Numbered from the stretch's first letter, positions 35,772 through 44,405 are shown. The stretch: 64,000 bases of DNA from Methanomicrobiales archaeon (GCA_015660865.1 JACTUA010000001.1:62001-126000), one strand, 5' to 3'. The notes: generated from the letters alone by a model not told the origin. Made by a program: numbers and translations.

Positions 35772-37085
35772 TCACATCCCGGAGAACCGTTTCATCAGGC
35801 GCTGGAGGTTAAACTTGCCCCCCCGCATCCCCTTCAGGGCCCGCTGCATGAGCCGGTAGTATTTCAGGAGCTCCCGCACCTCGTCCGGCGAGGAGCCGGC
35901 CCCTGTAGCGATCCGGTGGATCCGGGAACCGCTGATGATGTTCGGGTCGTCCAGCTCCTTCGCCGTCATGGAGTCCATGATCACCCGGTAGCGGGCCATC
36001 TTCGAGGAGGTGACGTCTATGGCTTCCGAAGGCACGTCAGCGCCGCCCAGGGGGAGCATCGACATGATCTGCTTCAGCGGGCCCATCCGGCTCACGGCTT
36101 CGAGCTGCTTGTACATGTCCCTCAGGGTAAACTTCCCCCGGAGCATGCCCGTGACATCCATCTCCTCGGCGGTGATCGCCTCCTCGGCCCGCTCTACCAG
36201 GGACTTCAGGTCGCCCATCCCGAGGAGCCTCGAGATGAAGCTGTCGGGATCGAACCGCTCGAGGTCGTCCAGGGTCTCGCCGCTCCCGATGAAGACGATG
36301 CCGCTCTGGGTCTCAGAGACCGCGGAGAGGGCCCCGCCCCCCTTGGCCGTGCCGTCCATCTTCGTCACGATGACCCCGTCGACCTCGATCGCCTCGTGGA
36401 ACCGCCTCGCCTGGTCCCGCGCCTGCTGGCCGAGGGCTGCGTCGATGACAAGCCAGCGGTGGTCAGCTCTCGTGATCTCATTCAGCCGGATGATCTCGTC
36501 GATCAGGTCCTTCTCCAGGGCATGGCGCCCCTGGGTATCGATGAGGACGACCTCGGAGGAAGCAAGGGATGAAAGGCCCCGCTCCACGATCTTCTCTGCC
36601 ACCAGCTCGCCCGGCTCACCGTAGCAGGGGACGTTCACCTTCCCGCAGAGGGTGAGGAGCTGGTCATATGCCCCCGGCCGGAAGGTATCAGCGCAGATCA
36701 CGCCCACCTTCAGGCCCTTCCGCTGGAAGTAGCGGGCAAGCTTTGCGGTCGTCGTGGTCTTCCCGCTCCCCTGGAGGCCGGCGAGGAGGATCCTCTGGGG
36801 GCCGAGCGCGACCTCGGCCTTCGACCCCATGAGCCGGAGGAGCTCCTGGTACACGATCCTGAGGACATGCTCCCGGACCGACATCCCCTTGGGTGGCTGC
36901 TCGTCGAGGGATCGCGCCTTCACCGCCTGGGAGAGGGCATGGACAAGGCGGACGTTCACGTCTGCCTGGATGAGCGCCCGCTGGAGGTCCCGTATCAGCT
37001 CCTCCACCGCGGCCCGGTCCACCACCGCCTTCCCTGCAAGCTTCTTCAGCGCATCCTTGAGGGAGGAAGAGAGCTTGTCGAGCAT
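35772..37085 (-). CDS. srp54: Signal recognition particle protein SRP54
   Basis: GTPase that binds signal sequences and 7S RNA and delivers ribosomes to the FtsY receptor. The 437-residue protein has N and G domains (P-loop LLAGLQGSGKTTTTAKLA, DTQGRHALEKDL, TKMDGTAKGGG) and a methionine-rich M domain (about residues 295-437: MGPLKQIMSMLPLGG, GSRIHRIATGAGSSPDEV, LMKRFSGM). The start overlaps the ftsY stop as TGATG. Confidence 0.98.
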   Translation of the reverse strand: MLDKLSSSLKDALKKLAGKAVVDRAAVEELIRDLQRALIQADVNVRLVHALSQAVKARSLDEQPPKGMSVREHVLRIVYQELLRLMGSKAEVALGPQRILLAGLQGSGKTTTTAKLARYFQRKGLKVGVICADTFRPGAYDQLLTLCGKVNVPCYGEPGELVAEKIVERGLSSLASSEVVLIDTQGRHALEKDLIDEIIRLNEITRADHRWLVIDAALGQQARDQARRFHEAIEVDGVIVTKMDGTAKGGGALSAVSETQSGIVFIGSGETLDDLERFDPDSFISRLLGMGDLKSLVERAEEAITAEEMDVTGMLRGKFTLRDMYKQLEAVSRMGPLKQIMSMLPLGGADVPSEAIDVTSSKMARYRVIMDSMTAKELDDPNIISGSRIHRIATGAGSSPDEVRELLKYYRLMQRALKGMRGGKFNLQRLMKRFSGM

Positions 37086-38086
37086 CAGCCAACGCCTCCC
37101 AGGAGCTCGTCCACCACCCGGTCGGGCGAGAAGGGCATGAGGTCGTCGTATCCCTGGCCGGTGCCAAGGAACATGATGGGCTTTCCCACCGTGTGGGCGA
37201 TGGAGATGGCCGCCCCGCCCCGCATGTCCATATCCGCCTTGGTGAGGATGACGGCGTCTGTCCCGACGAGCCTCTCGAACTCCTCGGCCCTGACCACCGC
37301 GTCGTTCCCTGCCACCGCCTCGTCCACATATACGACGAGGTCGGGCTGCATCACCCGCTTCATCTTCTCGAGCTGGTTCATGAGGTTCACCCGGTTGTGG
37401 AACCGGCCTGCCGAGTCGGCGAGGACGACGTCCATCTTGTGGGCTCCGGCATACTCCACGGCATCGAAGAGGACCGCAGAGGGATCGCCCCCGGCCTTGT
37501 GCTGGATGACCTTGATCCCGAGCCTGTCGGCATGGGTGGCGATCTGTTCGAGGGCGCCCGCGCGGTAGGTGTCGCCCGACCCGATGACCACGGAGAAGCC
37601 GAGCTTCTTCAGGTAGCTCCCCACCTTTGCAACCGTCGTGGTCTTCCCGGTGCCGTTCACGCCTGTGAAGAGGATCTTCACCGGCCTTTTGTGGTCGCGG
37701 ACGTAGCCGGCGAGATCGAACCCTTCCCCGAGTACCTGGACGATGGCACCCCTGAGCGCCGAAATGATGACGGATTCGGGCGAGACCCCGATGCCCCGGT
37801 GCTTTCCTACGAGCTCCTTCTGGACCCGCCGGAGGATCTCGTCGGTCACGGGGAGGGCGACATCGTTCTCCAGGAGGATCATCTCGAGCTCCTGGAGAGG
37901 GGCCTGGATCTGCCTCTCGGTGAGGACGAGCTCGCCATCGGTGACGAGGATCTTCACCCGCTCGGCAAGGCCCGGTTCGCCCTTCGCGGGCGGGGCATCT
38001 CCGGCCGGAGGGGTGGAGGCTTCCCTGATGCTCGTCCCGAAGATCTCGCGGACCGAGCGGAGCTTCTCCCTCAGGCCATCGAACAT
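37085..38086 (-). CDS. ftsY: Signal recognition particle receptor FtsY
   Basis: SRP receptor GTPase at the membrane. The 333-residue protein has a short charged A region (residues 1-40), then NG domains with P-loop FTGVNGTGKTTTVAKVG, DTYRAGALEQIATHA, LADSAGRFHN, TKADMDMRGGAA. It lies directly upstream of srp54, so the receptor and the particle are made together. Confidence 0.98.
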   Translation of the reverse strand: MFDGLREKLRSVREIFGTSIREASTPPAGDAPPAKGEPGLAERVKILVTDGELVLTERQIQAPLQELEMILLENDVALPVTDEILRRVQKELVGKHRGIGVSPESVIISALRGAIVQVLGEGFDLAGYVRDHKRPVKILFTGVNGTGKTTTVAKVGSYLKKLGFSVVIGSGDTYRAGALEQIATHADRLGIKVIQHKAGGDPSAVLFDAVEYAGAHKMDVVLADSAGRFHNRVNLMNQLEKMKRVMQPDLVVYVDEAVAGNDAVVRAEEFERLVGTDAVILTKADMDMRGGAAISIAHTVGKPIMFLGTGQGYDDLMPFSPDRVVDELLGGVG

Positions 38087-38095
38087 GCCCGAACC

Positions 38096-38524
38096 CTAAC
38101 CCTGGCTTCTCTGTTGCTGGACGTAGGTTGTCTCGATCCGCTGCGCGATCTCAGCCATCTGACCCCTGAGCTGATCGATGGTCGCCGCAACCTTCTTCTC
38201 CATGGCCTCCATCTCGGTGATCTTCTCCTGGAGGAAGGTGATGGCCTCCCCGTTCGTGCGCTGGATGACCACGTCCGAACCGATATTCACGAGGATCTTC
38301 TCCGGATCGCTGACCTTTGCCCTGACCATGGTGCCCCCGCCGATGGGGAGGAGGACCGGCGAGTCCCTGTCCCCCGCAAGGTTCTTCATCGTCTCGATGG
38401 CCGCGAGGGACTCGATCCGCTTCTGCTCGATCATCTCCAGCTGCCGGGAGAAGATCTCTGCCTGCTGGCTGTACTCGTTCAGGTAGTACTGGAGGGTCTG
38501 GAGATCGGCCTCCGGCTCGGCCAT
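38096..38524 (-). CDS. pfdA: Prefoldin subunit alpha
   Basis: A 142-residue coiled-coil chaperone subunit that passes unfolded proteins to the thermosome. Two long helices (DLQTLQYYLNEYSQQAEIF and ITEMEAMEKKVAATIDQL) flank the central beta hairpins (LLPIGGGTMVRAKVSD, ILVNIGSDVVIQRT). GGTGA 5 bases before 38524 favours this start over a GTG at 38533. Confidence 0.93.
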   Translation of the reverse strand: MAEPEADLQTLQYYLNEYSQQAEIFSRQLEMIEQKRIESLAAIETMKNLAGDRDSPVLLPIGGGTMVRAKVSDPEKILVNIGSDVVIQRTNGEAITFLQEKITEMEAMEKKVAATIDQLRGQMAEIAQRIETTYVQQQRSQG

Positions 38525-38525
38525 C

Positions 38526-38717
38526 TCACTCACCCTCGAAGGGCTCGACCTTGCCCACCTGGATGTCCCGGCGCTTCAGCCGGTGCTGGGATCCCAGGAG
38601 GGTGAAGATCCTCTCCCTCGCCTGTACCTCGTTCGGGGCGCTGATGACCTTCTTGTACGGCCTCCATGCCCCACCGATCCTGAACGTTCCCTCCACACGG
38701 TAACTCTGTGCTTCCAT
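38526..38717 (-). CDS. rplX: Large ribosomal subunit protein LX (L18a/L20a-like)
   Basis: A 63-residue archaeal LX protein (EAQSYRVEGTFRIGGAWRPYK, KVISAPNEVQARERIFTLLGSQH, KRRDIQVGKVEPFEG). It sits next to prefoldin alpha and aIF6, its usual archaeal neighbours. The start is the ATG at 38717, 8 bases after the aIF6 stop. Confidence 0.95.
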   Translation of the reverse strand: MEAQSYRVEGTFRIGGAWRPYKKVISAPNEVQARERIFTLLGSQHRLKRRDIQVGKVEPFEGE

Positions 38718-38724
38718 AATCGTA

Positions 38725-39387
38725 TCACTCCAGAAATCCCAGTACCTCTTCGATTCTCCCGAGCTCAAAACCGCTCGTCCCGATACCCGCGAGGTACCCC
38801 CTGCTGTTCGCTAAAAGGCCGCTCCCCACGAGCCCGCTCCCCATATTCACCGTCCCCACGCCGATGGGGATATCCACGGCCTCCTCGAGCTGCGCGATCT
38901 CCCCGGGGTTCGCCCGCGGGTGGACGAGGATCCCGCGGTTCGTGGCCACCGCGACCTTCCCCACGGCCTTGTAGCCCGCAAAGGAGACGCGGAGCACGGG
39001 AACCCTGAGGAATGACCCGATCTCCTCCGCGATCTCCAGGGGGAGTTCGGGGTTCACCGCCGCGAAGATGTCGTTCGCGAGGATGATATTCCCTGCTGCG
39101 TTCATCCCCTTCTCGAGGAGCATCACCTCACGGTGCTCTGAGATCCGCGCGATCTCCTCCCTCGAAGCGAGGCCGGAGACAACGATCCCCCACCGGTTGC
39201 CCGCAACGAGGGCCCCTACGATGGCCGAGTCCTGGATGGTGGTATCCACGACCTCGGCGTCCAGCTCCTCCCGGAGTGCAACCCTGAAGGCCTCGGGGGC
39301 CTGGGGGGCCACGATCGCGAGGTCCTCCAGGACCCGGGCGAAGACACCGATGTGGGGGTCGCCGGCAAAGGCGATCGTGGCGCTCAT
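38725..39387 (-). CDS. eif6: Translation initiation factor aIF6
   Basis: Anti-association factor that binds the large ribosomal subunit. The 220-residue protein consists of five repeated alpha-beta units in a pentein fold: [86 protein letters not shown]. Length is normal. Confidence 0.95.
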   Translation of the reverse strand: MSATIAFAGDPHIGVFARVLEDLAIVAPQAPEAFRVALREELDAEVVDTTIQDSAIVGALVAGNRWGIVVSGLASREEIARISEHREVMLLEKGMNAAGNIILANDIFAAVNPELPLEIAEEIGSFLRVPVLRVSFAGYKAVGKVAVATNRGILVHPRANPGEIAQLEEAVDIPIGVGTVNMGSGLVGSGLLANSRGYLAGIGTSGFELGRIEEVLGFLE

Positions 39388-39388
39388 C

Positions 39389-39652
39389 TCACTCCTCGGC
39401 GAGCTCGGCCTGGACCTGCCCGTCCTCGAACTTCATGGCCCTGACACGGATCCGTGACGGGGGTTTGTGGCTCCCCCGCTCCCAGACCGCCTCGTTGATG
39501 TTCTGGTCGAGCTTGATATCCTCGCTCTTCATGTGCCGGGCGAGGTAGTCGCGGATGGCCTTCATCGACCGCTTCCCCCGCTCCCACCTGGGCGTGTGCT
39601 GCACGTCGCGGAGGGGGATGATGTAGATCTGCTCCTTCAGCTTCTCGACCAT
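39389..39652 (-). CDS. rpl31e: Large ribosomal subunit protein L31e
   Basis: An 87-residue protein ([45 protein letters not shown]) typical of archaeal L31e. It is preceded by rpl39e, with only 3 bases between them, and followed by eif6. Confidence 0.95.
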   Translation of the reverse strand: MVEKLKEQIYIIPLRDVQHTPRWERGKRSMKAIRDYLARHMKSEDIKLDQNINEAVWERGSHKPPSRIRVRAMKFEDGQVQAELAEE

Positions 39653-39655
39653 GGA

Positions 39656-39808
39656 TCACACCTTCAGGGTGGACCGCCGCCAGGTGCGGCGCTTCGGGTG
39701 GGTCGTCACCGCCCGTTTCGTCTTCATGGTGACCCAGGCGGGTACACGGCGGTTCTGCTCGCATGCTTTCGCAAGGCGAATCTTGAGACCTTTTGTGACT
39801 CTGCTCAT
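39656..39808 (-). CDS. rpl39e: Large ribosomal subunit protein L39e
   Basis: A 50-residue very basic protein translated from the ATG at 39808: [18 protein letters not shown], then [20 protein letters not shown] and [12 protein letters not shown]. The RRVPxWVxxKT core is diagnostic of L39e, which lines the exit tunnel. It is too short for many gene finders and easily missed. Its order with rpl31e and eif6 is conserved in archaea. Confidence 0.95.
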   Translation of the reverse strand: MSRVTKGLKIRLAKACEQNRRVPAWVTMKTKRAVTTHPKRRTWRRSTLKV

Positions 39809-39864
39809 ACTTCACTCTCCAGGATTTTTGTTGGTATCGGGGGATATCCAGGCAGGAGGGGATA

Positions 39865-40203
39865 TCACATCCGCCTGATATTCCATTCCTTCTTCTCGGG
39901 GACGAGCTGACGGAGGAGTTCCTTCAGCTGGGCATCGCTGATCTTCTGTTTCAGCCGCCCGCTCTGGGCGAGCGCGACGAGCTGCTGCTCGATGGCGCGG
40001 GCGAACTCGGGCTTGGTGAGCTTGATGTTCGCCAGGCGCTCGCGGGCCTCGGGCTCCAGGATCTGCAGGAGGACCTGGTGGATCTGCGCCTCTGCCTGCT
40101 TCTGTCGCTGGAGCTGCTCCTCCATGGACTGCTGGTCCAGGGACTGCCGCTGGAGCTGCTCGAGCCTCCTCCTCCGGAGGTCGGCGAGCTCGTCGTCACC
40201 CAT
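39865..40203 (-). CDS. PDCD5/TFAR19-family DNA-binding protein
   Basis: A 112-residue helical protein (DDELADLRRRRLEQLQRQSL, then KQAEAQIHQVLLQILEPEARERLANIKLTKPEF, AQSGRLKQKISDAQLKELL). Archaeal PDCD5-like proteins bind nucleic acid; the eukaryotic relative promotes cell death. It lies 11 bases after rps19e, its usual place. Confidence 0.93.
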   Translation of the reverse strand: MGDDELADLRRRRLEQLQRQSLDQQSMEEQLQRQKQAEAQIHQVLLQILEPEARERLANIKLTKPEFARAIEQQLVALAQSGRLKQKISDAQLKELLRQLVPEKKEWNIRRM

Positions 40204-40214
40204 CAGGCATCACG

Positions 40215-40664
40215 TCAGTACTTGGAGAGCCCCGCGACCTTCTCCTCGGCGTTCTTCCGGAGTCCGTGGGCGACAGCGTCGAGGAAGGATCTCCCGGCGA
40301 CCGAGAGGCTCCTCCCGTTCTTGTCCTTTGCCACGAAGCCCGCGGCCTCGAGCTGCTGGAGGACCTTCCGGAGGGACGACCCGCCGCCCTTCCTGAACTG
40401 GAACGGGCTCGAGCCCCGATCCCTCTTCCCCCCGTACGCGGTGCGCATCCGCTGCACGCCGACCGGCCCGTCGATGTAGAGCCTGCGGAGCACCGATGCG
40501 GCCCGGATGAACCACCAGTCGGGATCCTCGGGCGGCATCTGCTGGTGGACACCGGCCTTGGCGAAGGCTGCCCACACCGGTGGCTGGATCTCCTTCCTCT
40601 TCTTCAGTTCCTCGGCCACCTTCGGGATGAGGAGCCCGGCCGGGATATCATAGATCGTTGTCAT
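40215..40664 (-). CDS. rps19e: Small ribosomal subunit protein S19e
   Basis: A 149-residue protein (PPVWAAFAKAGVHQQMPPED, DWWFIRAASVLRRLYIDGPV, RTAYGGKRDRGSSPFQFRKG, VLQQLEAAGFVAKDKNGRSL) typical of S19e. It is the first gene behind a strong TATA box at 40725-40737, so it heads the run of genes down to 39 kb. A 172-bp hairpin array stands just upstream of that promoter. Confidence 0.96.
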   Translation of the reverse strand: MTTIYDIPAGLLIPKVAEELKKRKEIQPPVWAAFAKAGVHQQMPPEDPDWWFIRAASVLRRLYIDGPVGVQRMRTAYGGKRDRGSSPFQFRKGGGSSLRKVLQQLEAAGFVAKDKNGRSLSVAGRSFLDAVAHGLRKNAEEKVAGLSKY

Positions 40665-40724
40665 ACAGTCACTCTCGCCCTCGCGTCTAACTCTCTCGCA
40701 GTCTTTACATATTCGTCAGTTGCG

Positions 40725-40737
40725 CTTTTATATATTT
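40725..40737 (-). promoter_or_regulatory. Strong promoter TATA box before rps19e
   Basis: On the minus strand AAATATATAAAAG preceded by CG, a near-ideal archaeal BRE/TATA. A transcript would begin near 40705 and carry a leader of about 40 bases. Confidence 0.7.
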
Positions 40738-40747
40738 CGAGCCTGTA

Positions 40748-40919
40748 GGGGGATGTCAATCCCCCGAAGGAGAGGGAAATAATTTCCCGAACCCGAAGGG
40801 TGAGGGAAAGGATTTCCCGAGGCGCGAGGCTGATCTCAATCAGCCGAGTGAGAGGGAACGTAGTTCCCGACCCCGTATGGGGATCTCAATCCCCCGAGGG
40901 TGAGGGAAAGGTATTTCCC
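40748..40919. repeat. Tandem array of seven alternating short hairpins
   Basis: Two hairpin types alternate in the order A B B A B A B, with start-to-start spacings of 24-30 bases. Type A has a 6-7 bp stem and the tetraloop GTCA or CTCA: 40748-40765 (stem GGGGGAT), 40828-40845 (stem GGCTGAT), 40879-40894 (stem GGGGAT). Type B has a 6-bp stem and a 3-4 base loop: 40774-40788, 40804-40818 and 40904-40919 (stem GGGAAA), 40854-40868 (stem GGGAAC). Stem changes are compensated on the other arm, and all but the last are followed by CGA. A minor hairpin ACCC-GAA-GGGT is at 40791-40801. No coding capacity is seen. Confidence 0.85.
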
Positions 40920-40944
40920 GTGCCCGGGTGCCCTGCCGCTCCCC

Positions 40945-41175
40945 CTATCGCCTCCTCTCGAGGACCACGGTCCGTCCCCTGACACCCAGGATCTCCCCGC
41001 CGGTCTCTGCCGCAAGGGCCTCGGGATCCATCTCCGCCCCGCGGAGGAACCGCACCTTCACCGGCTTCCGCCCCTCGAGCTGCCGCCGTATCTCGGCGAC
41101 TGCCTCCGGTGTGCACCCCTTCTTCCCGATCCAGACCGTGGGCTTCAGGGTCTGCATCGGGGATTTATCCGTCAC
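40945..41175 (-). CDS. YhbY-like CRM-domain RNA-binding protein
   Basis: A 76-residue single CRM domain (LKPTVWIGKKGCTPEAVAEI, RRQLEGRKPVKVRFLRGAEMDP, ETGGEILGVRGRTVVLERR). The GKKG loop replaces the usual GxxG RNA-binding loop at the same place. YhbY binds pre-50S particles in bacteria. It overlaps the RNase P protein gene by 11 bases and has the hairpin array 26 bases after its stop. Confidence 0.9.
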   Translation of the reverse strand: MTDKSPMQTLKPTVWIGKKGCTPEAVAEIRRQLEGRKPVKVRFLRGAEMDPEALAAETGGEILGVRGRTVVLERRR

Positions 41176-41494
41176 CCCTCATCCCCCCCTTCACTAACCT
41201 GAACCTCCGGTGCCCGCTGCACCGCATGCATGTCATGACAACCTTTCCCCGGTGCACCCGGACCCGCACCGTCGACCCGGGGACGAGATAGGCCGAGCAC
41301 CGCCGGCAGAACTTCATCCTGAGGTCGCGGGGGATCCGCACCCTCTGCCGCATGGCGATCCTCCTCGCGAGGTCGACGCAGCGGTCGCTCCACAGGGGGT
41401 TCTCGGGGAAGAACTCCCTGGCCCGTTCGAAGAGGATCTCGATCCGCTCACGTGCGAGCTTCCTTGATTCCGGGGTCTGCGATCGCCGTCCCAT
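41165..41494 (-). CDS. rnp4: Ribonuclease P protein component 4 (Rpr2/Rpp21)
   Basis: A 109-residue zinc-ribbon subunit of archaeal RNase P. Four Cys ligands are visible in KFCRRCSAYL and MTCMRCSGHRRF. The N-terminal helices (SRKLARERIEILFERAREFF, RCVDLARRIAMRQRVRI) fit the family. A start at 41503 is possible. Coupled with the CRM-domain gene by an 11-base overlap. Confidence 0.93.
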   Translation of the reverse strand: MGRRSQTPESRKLARERIEILFERAREFFPENPLWSDRCVDLARRIAMRQRVRIPRDLRMKFCRRCSAYLVPGSTVRVRVHRGKVVMTCMRCSGHRRFRLVKGGMRGDG

Positions 41495-41567
41495 CCAACC
41501 CATCCTTTGGTTCGCAGGCCCTATAGCAGTTGCGGGAGGGTTCCCGATCAGAGGGGTGAAGCGGGGG

Positions 41568-41603
41568 CCAGGGGTCACAAAGGGATCCGGGACCTGGGGT
41601 CAC
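41568..41603 (+). repeat. ~25-bp GGATCC-type intergenic repeat
   Basis: CCAGGGGTCAC (41568-41578) and CCTGGGGTCAC (41593-41603) recur at an offset of 25 bases. The part CACAAAGGGATCCGGG (41576-41591) is identical, 16 of 16, to 50944-50959. The last four bases overlap the purN stop region. Confidence 0.65.
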
Positions 41604-42202
41604 CGTATGATGACCCTTCGCCCAACAATCCTGATCTTATCCCCGAGAAAGAGCCTCACTGCCTCGGTGAGGATCCGGTGCTCCTCAACGAGGATCCGCG
41701 CGGCGAGGGCCTCCTCGTCATCCTCATCCTCGACGGGGATGCACCGCTGGATGATGATGGGCCCAGTATCGGTCCCTTCATCCACGAAGTGAACGGTGCA
41801 TCCGGATACCTTCACCCCGTACTCGATTGTCTGCCGCTGGGCATGGAGGCCGGGGAACGACGGGAGGAGGGCGGGATGGATATTCATGATCCGGCCGGGG
41901 AAGGCCTTCACGATGGCCAACGGAAGGATCCGCATGTAACCGGCGAGGACGAAGAGGTCGGGGTCGCTGGCTTCCATCTCTCTCTTCAACGCCTTTTCGT
42001 ATGCGCCCCTGTCGGGGAACGAGCCGAAGTCAAGGACCGAGACCGGTATCCCTGCGTCCTTTGCCCTTTTGATGGCATATGCCTCCGGGTTATCGGTGAT
42101 GAGCCGCGCGATGGCGGCCGGGAAGTAACCGGATCGGGCGGCATCGATGAGGGCCTGGAAGTTGGAGCCCCGGCCCGAGGCGAGGACGCCTATCTCTTTC
42201 AT
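41600..42202 (-). CDS. purN: Phosphoribosylglycinamide formyltransferase
   Basis: Transfers a formyl group from 10-formyltetrahydrofolate (or analogue) to GAR in purine synthesis. The 200-residue protein has IGVLASGRGSNFQALID, the catalytic Asn-His pair in RIMNIHPALLPSFPG and Asp in HFVDEGTDTGPII. GGAGG lies 10 bases before 42202; an ATG 24 bases upstream is an alternative. Folate-type purN in a methanogen suggests use of formyl-tetrahydromethanopterin or folate; this cannot be told from sequence. Confidence 0.94.
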   Translation of the reverse strand: MKEIGVLASGRGSNFQALIDAARSGYFPAAIARLITDNPEAYAIKRAKDAGIPVSVLDFGSFPDRGAYEKALKREMEASDPDLFVLAGYMRILPLAIVKAFPGRIMNIHPALLPSFPGLHAQRQTIEYGVKVSGCTVHFVDEGTDTGPIIIQRCIPVEDEDDEEALAARILVEEHRILTEAVRLFLGDKIRIVGRRVIIR

Positions 42203-42228
42203 GGACGAAGAGCCTCCGGACCCCATTC

Positions 42229-43491
42229 TCAGCCCTCCCCGGCTGCAGGCAGGGGGACGCTGACCTTCACCCTGCCGACCCGCCGCCCGAGCATCTGGAT
42301 GACCGTGATCGTGATCTCCGCACCGTCGATGGATACCGTATCTCCCCGTCGGGGGATGTGCCCGAGCCTCTCGGTGGCGAGGCCCCCCAGGGTATCGTAG
42401 GATGCCTCGAGGGGGAGGGAGATCCCGAGCCGGTCGTTCGCATCCTTCACCCTCACCTGGCCGTTGATGAGGTAGACGCCGGGTTCCACGGTCTGGATCT
42501 CCGGCTCGTCCTGGTCGAACTCGTCGAGGATCTCCCCCACCAGCTCCTCAAGGATATCCTCGACGGTAATGATCCCCGAGAACTCCCCATACTCGTCCAG
42601 GACAAATCCCATGTGGATCTTCCTCTTCTGGAGCTCCTTGAGGACATCGTCGATCTTTGCCGTCTCAGGGGTGAAGTAGGTTTCGTGCATGAGATCCCGT
42701 ATGGTTACCCCGGCCTTCTGCTCAAGGACCACCGGGAAGACCTCCTTCACGTTCAGGAGGCCGACGACGTTCCCCTTCTCCCCCGAGAAGACAGGGAGGC
42801 GGGAGAAGCCGGTCTCCTTGAAGATCTCCACGGCGTGGGCAAGGCTGTCCTTCTCGTCGATCATCATCACGTTCACCCGCGGGGTCATCACCTCCCGGGC
42901 GATGGTGTCACCGAACTCCAGGACATTGAAGAGCATCTCCTGCTCCTCCTTCTCGAGGGTCCCGTCCTCCTGCCCGAGCTCGATCCATCCCCTGATCTCC
43001 TCCTCGGTGATGGCGGGCTTCGCGAAGGCCTTGGTGAGCTCCATGGAGCGTGCGAGCCGGTCGAAGACCCAGATGAACGGGGAGAAGACGGTCGCGAGGA
43101 ACCGGATGATGGGGGAGACACCGAGGGCGACCGGCTCGGTGAACCGGACGGCGAACATCTTCGGCCCGATCTCGCCGAAGACGAGGAGGATGAGGACCAC
43201 CACACCGGTGGCGATCCCGATGCCGGCATTCCCGAACCGTTCGATGGCAAGGGACGTGGCGATGGAGGCTGCTCCGACGTTCACCAGGGTGTTCGCGATG
43301 AGGACCGTGATGATGATGTGATCCGGCGACCTCTTCAGGTCGGCGAGGGCCTGGGCGCTCCGCCCGCCCTTTGCGAGGAGTGTCTTCACCTTGGCATGGG
43401 TGATGGAGAGGAGGGCCACTTCGGAGCCTGAGAAGAAGGCGGAGAGGAGGATGCAGAGGAAGAATATCAGGACCTGGATCTCTGAAGCCAT
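42229..43491 (-). CDS. CNNM/CorC-type membrane protein with CBS domains
   Basis: A 420-residue protein: an N-terminal DUF21/CNNM membrane domain with four hydrophobic segments (about residues 1-170), two CBS domains (REVMTPRVNVMMIDEKDS and IRDLMHETYFTPETAKID), and a C-terminal CorC/HlyC transporter-associated domain (DRLGISLPLEASYDTLGGLA). Family members take part in Mg2+ or other divalent-ion export. The GTG at 43500 is an alternative start. It lies 26 bases before purN. Confidence 0.9.
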   Translation of the reverse strand: MASEIQVLIFFLCILLSAFFSGSEVALLSITHAKVKTLLAKGGRSAQALADLKRSPDHIIITVLIANTLVNVGAASIATSLAIERFGNAGIGIATGVVVLILLVFGEIGPKMFAVRFTEPVALGVSPIIRFLATVFSPFIWVFDRLARSMELTKAFAKPAITEEEIRGWIELGQEDGTLEKEEQEMLFNVLEFGDTIAREVMTPRVNVMMIDEKDSLAHAVEIFKETGFSRLPVFSGEKGNVVGLLNVKEVFPVVLEQKAGVTIRDLMHETYFTPETAKIDDVLKELQKRKIHMGFVLDEYGEFSGIITVEDILEELVGEILDEFDQDEPEIQTVEPGVYLINGQVRVKDANDRLGISLPLEASYDTLGGLATERLGHIPRRGDTVSIDGAEITITVIQMLGRRVGRVKVSVPLPAAGEG

Positions 43492-43583
43492 GGGTTTCAC
43501 GCGGGGATCAGGGGAAGGGCACGGTTATGCCTCCCCTTCCCGTCTACCCAAGAGTGGGAGAGGGATGAAATAAAGGTAGCGAA

Positions 43584-44405
43584 TTACGTGATATGCGCGT
43601 GGATGAACTCTGCCTCGCGGGCGAGGAGGCCGACCTTCTCTTCGAGGGAGAGGTCGTGGTCGAAGTTCCTGTCCTCGATCTCGAGGGTGAGGGATCCCGA
43701 GTAGCCGGCCTCCCGGAGGGCTTGGAGGACGGCTCTCGCCCGGGGGCTCCCGTCCAGGGGGAGGTGGGTCTTCCCGTCCTCGCTCCTCGAGAGGTGGATA
43801 TTCGCGAGCCGGTCGCCGCAGAGGTCGATGAAGCCGGTGACCTCCTCGACAGAGAGGGCCATGGCATGGGACACATCCAGGGTGAACAAGAGCCAGGGCT
43901 CCCTGTCCAGGAGCTCGCGCATCTCCGACGGGCGGGAGAGGATGGAGTTGACCGCCCGCTCCATGTTCTCCATGGATACCTTCACCCGCCTTCCCGAGGC
44001 GCCGGCACGGAGCAGGTCCAGGAAGTGCTCGAACCTTGTGTACTCGGGCGCACTCGGGGGCCGCTTCGCCGTCCTCCTCCCCGGGTGTACGGTCACCACC
44101 CCTGCCCCGATCCGCTCTGCGAGCTCGATGGCCTCCGAAGCATAGGCGAGGGTCGCCTGGGCCACGCGGGGATTGACAGAGCAGGGGTTGAGGTCCAGGA
44201 TGGGGGAGTGAACGTTCACGGGGGTGAACCCGGGATGATCCCTGAGGCATGCCTGGAGCGCCCCGACCGGGTGCCCGTTCAGCCAGAAGGAGGGGGTTTC
44301 CACCCAGAACTCGATGCTGTCAAGGCCCGCTCTCTCGACCGCGTCGAAGCCCTCGTCCATGGGGTACTCGTGGAAGAACATGGAGGATACGGCGATTCTC
44401 ACCAT
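43584..44405 (-). CDS. Xylose isomerase-like TIM-barrel protein (AP endonuclease 2 superfamily)
   Basis: A 273-residue TIM barrel. Metal-ligand type residues are seen in VNVHSPILDL, VTVHPGRRTAK, VSMENMERAVN, LDVSHAMAL, NIHLSRSEDGKTHLPLD and LTLEIEDRNFDHD, in the order of sugar-phosphate isomerases and endonuclease IV. Lack of the full endonuclease IV DNA-binding set argues for a sugar isomerase/epimerase. It is divergent from xseA. Confidence 0.8.
   Translation of the reverse strand: MVRIAVSSMFFHEYPMDEGFDAVERAGLDSIEFWVETPSFWLNGHPVGALQACLRDHPGFTPVNVHSPILDLNPCSVNPRVAQATLAYASEAIELAERIGAGVVTVHPGRRTAKRPPSAPEYTRFEHFLDLLRAGASGRRVKVSMENMERAVNSILSRPSEMRELLDREPWLLFTLDVSHAMALSVEEVTGFIDLCGDRLANIHLSRSEDGKTHLPLDGSPRARAVLQALREAGYSGSLTLEIEDRNFDHDLSLEEKVGLLAREAEFIHAHIT

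Noticed and set aside
40748-40919. CRISPR array
   Set aside because: The repeats are two kinds of short palindromes with no uniform direct repeat of 24 bases or more and no unique spacers of constant length; no cas gene is nearby.
40748-40919. Confirmed NrpR operator cluster
   Set aside because: Only the copy at 40904-40919 has the GGAA-N6-TTCC spacing; the others have N5, and the type A hairpins do not match at all. Kept only as a possibility to test.
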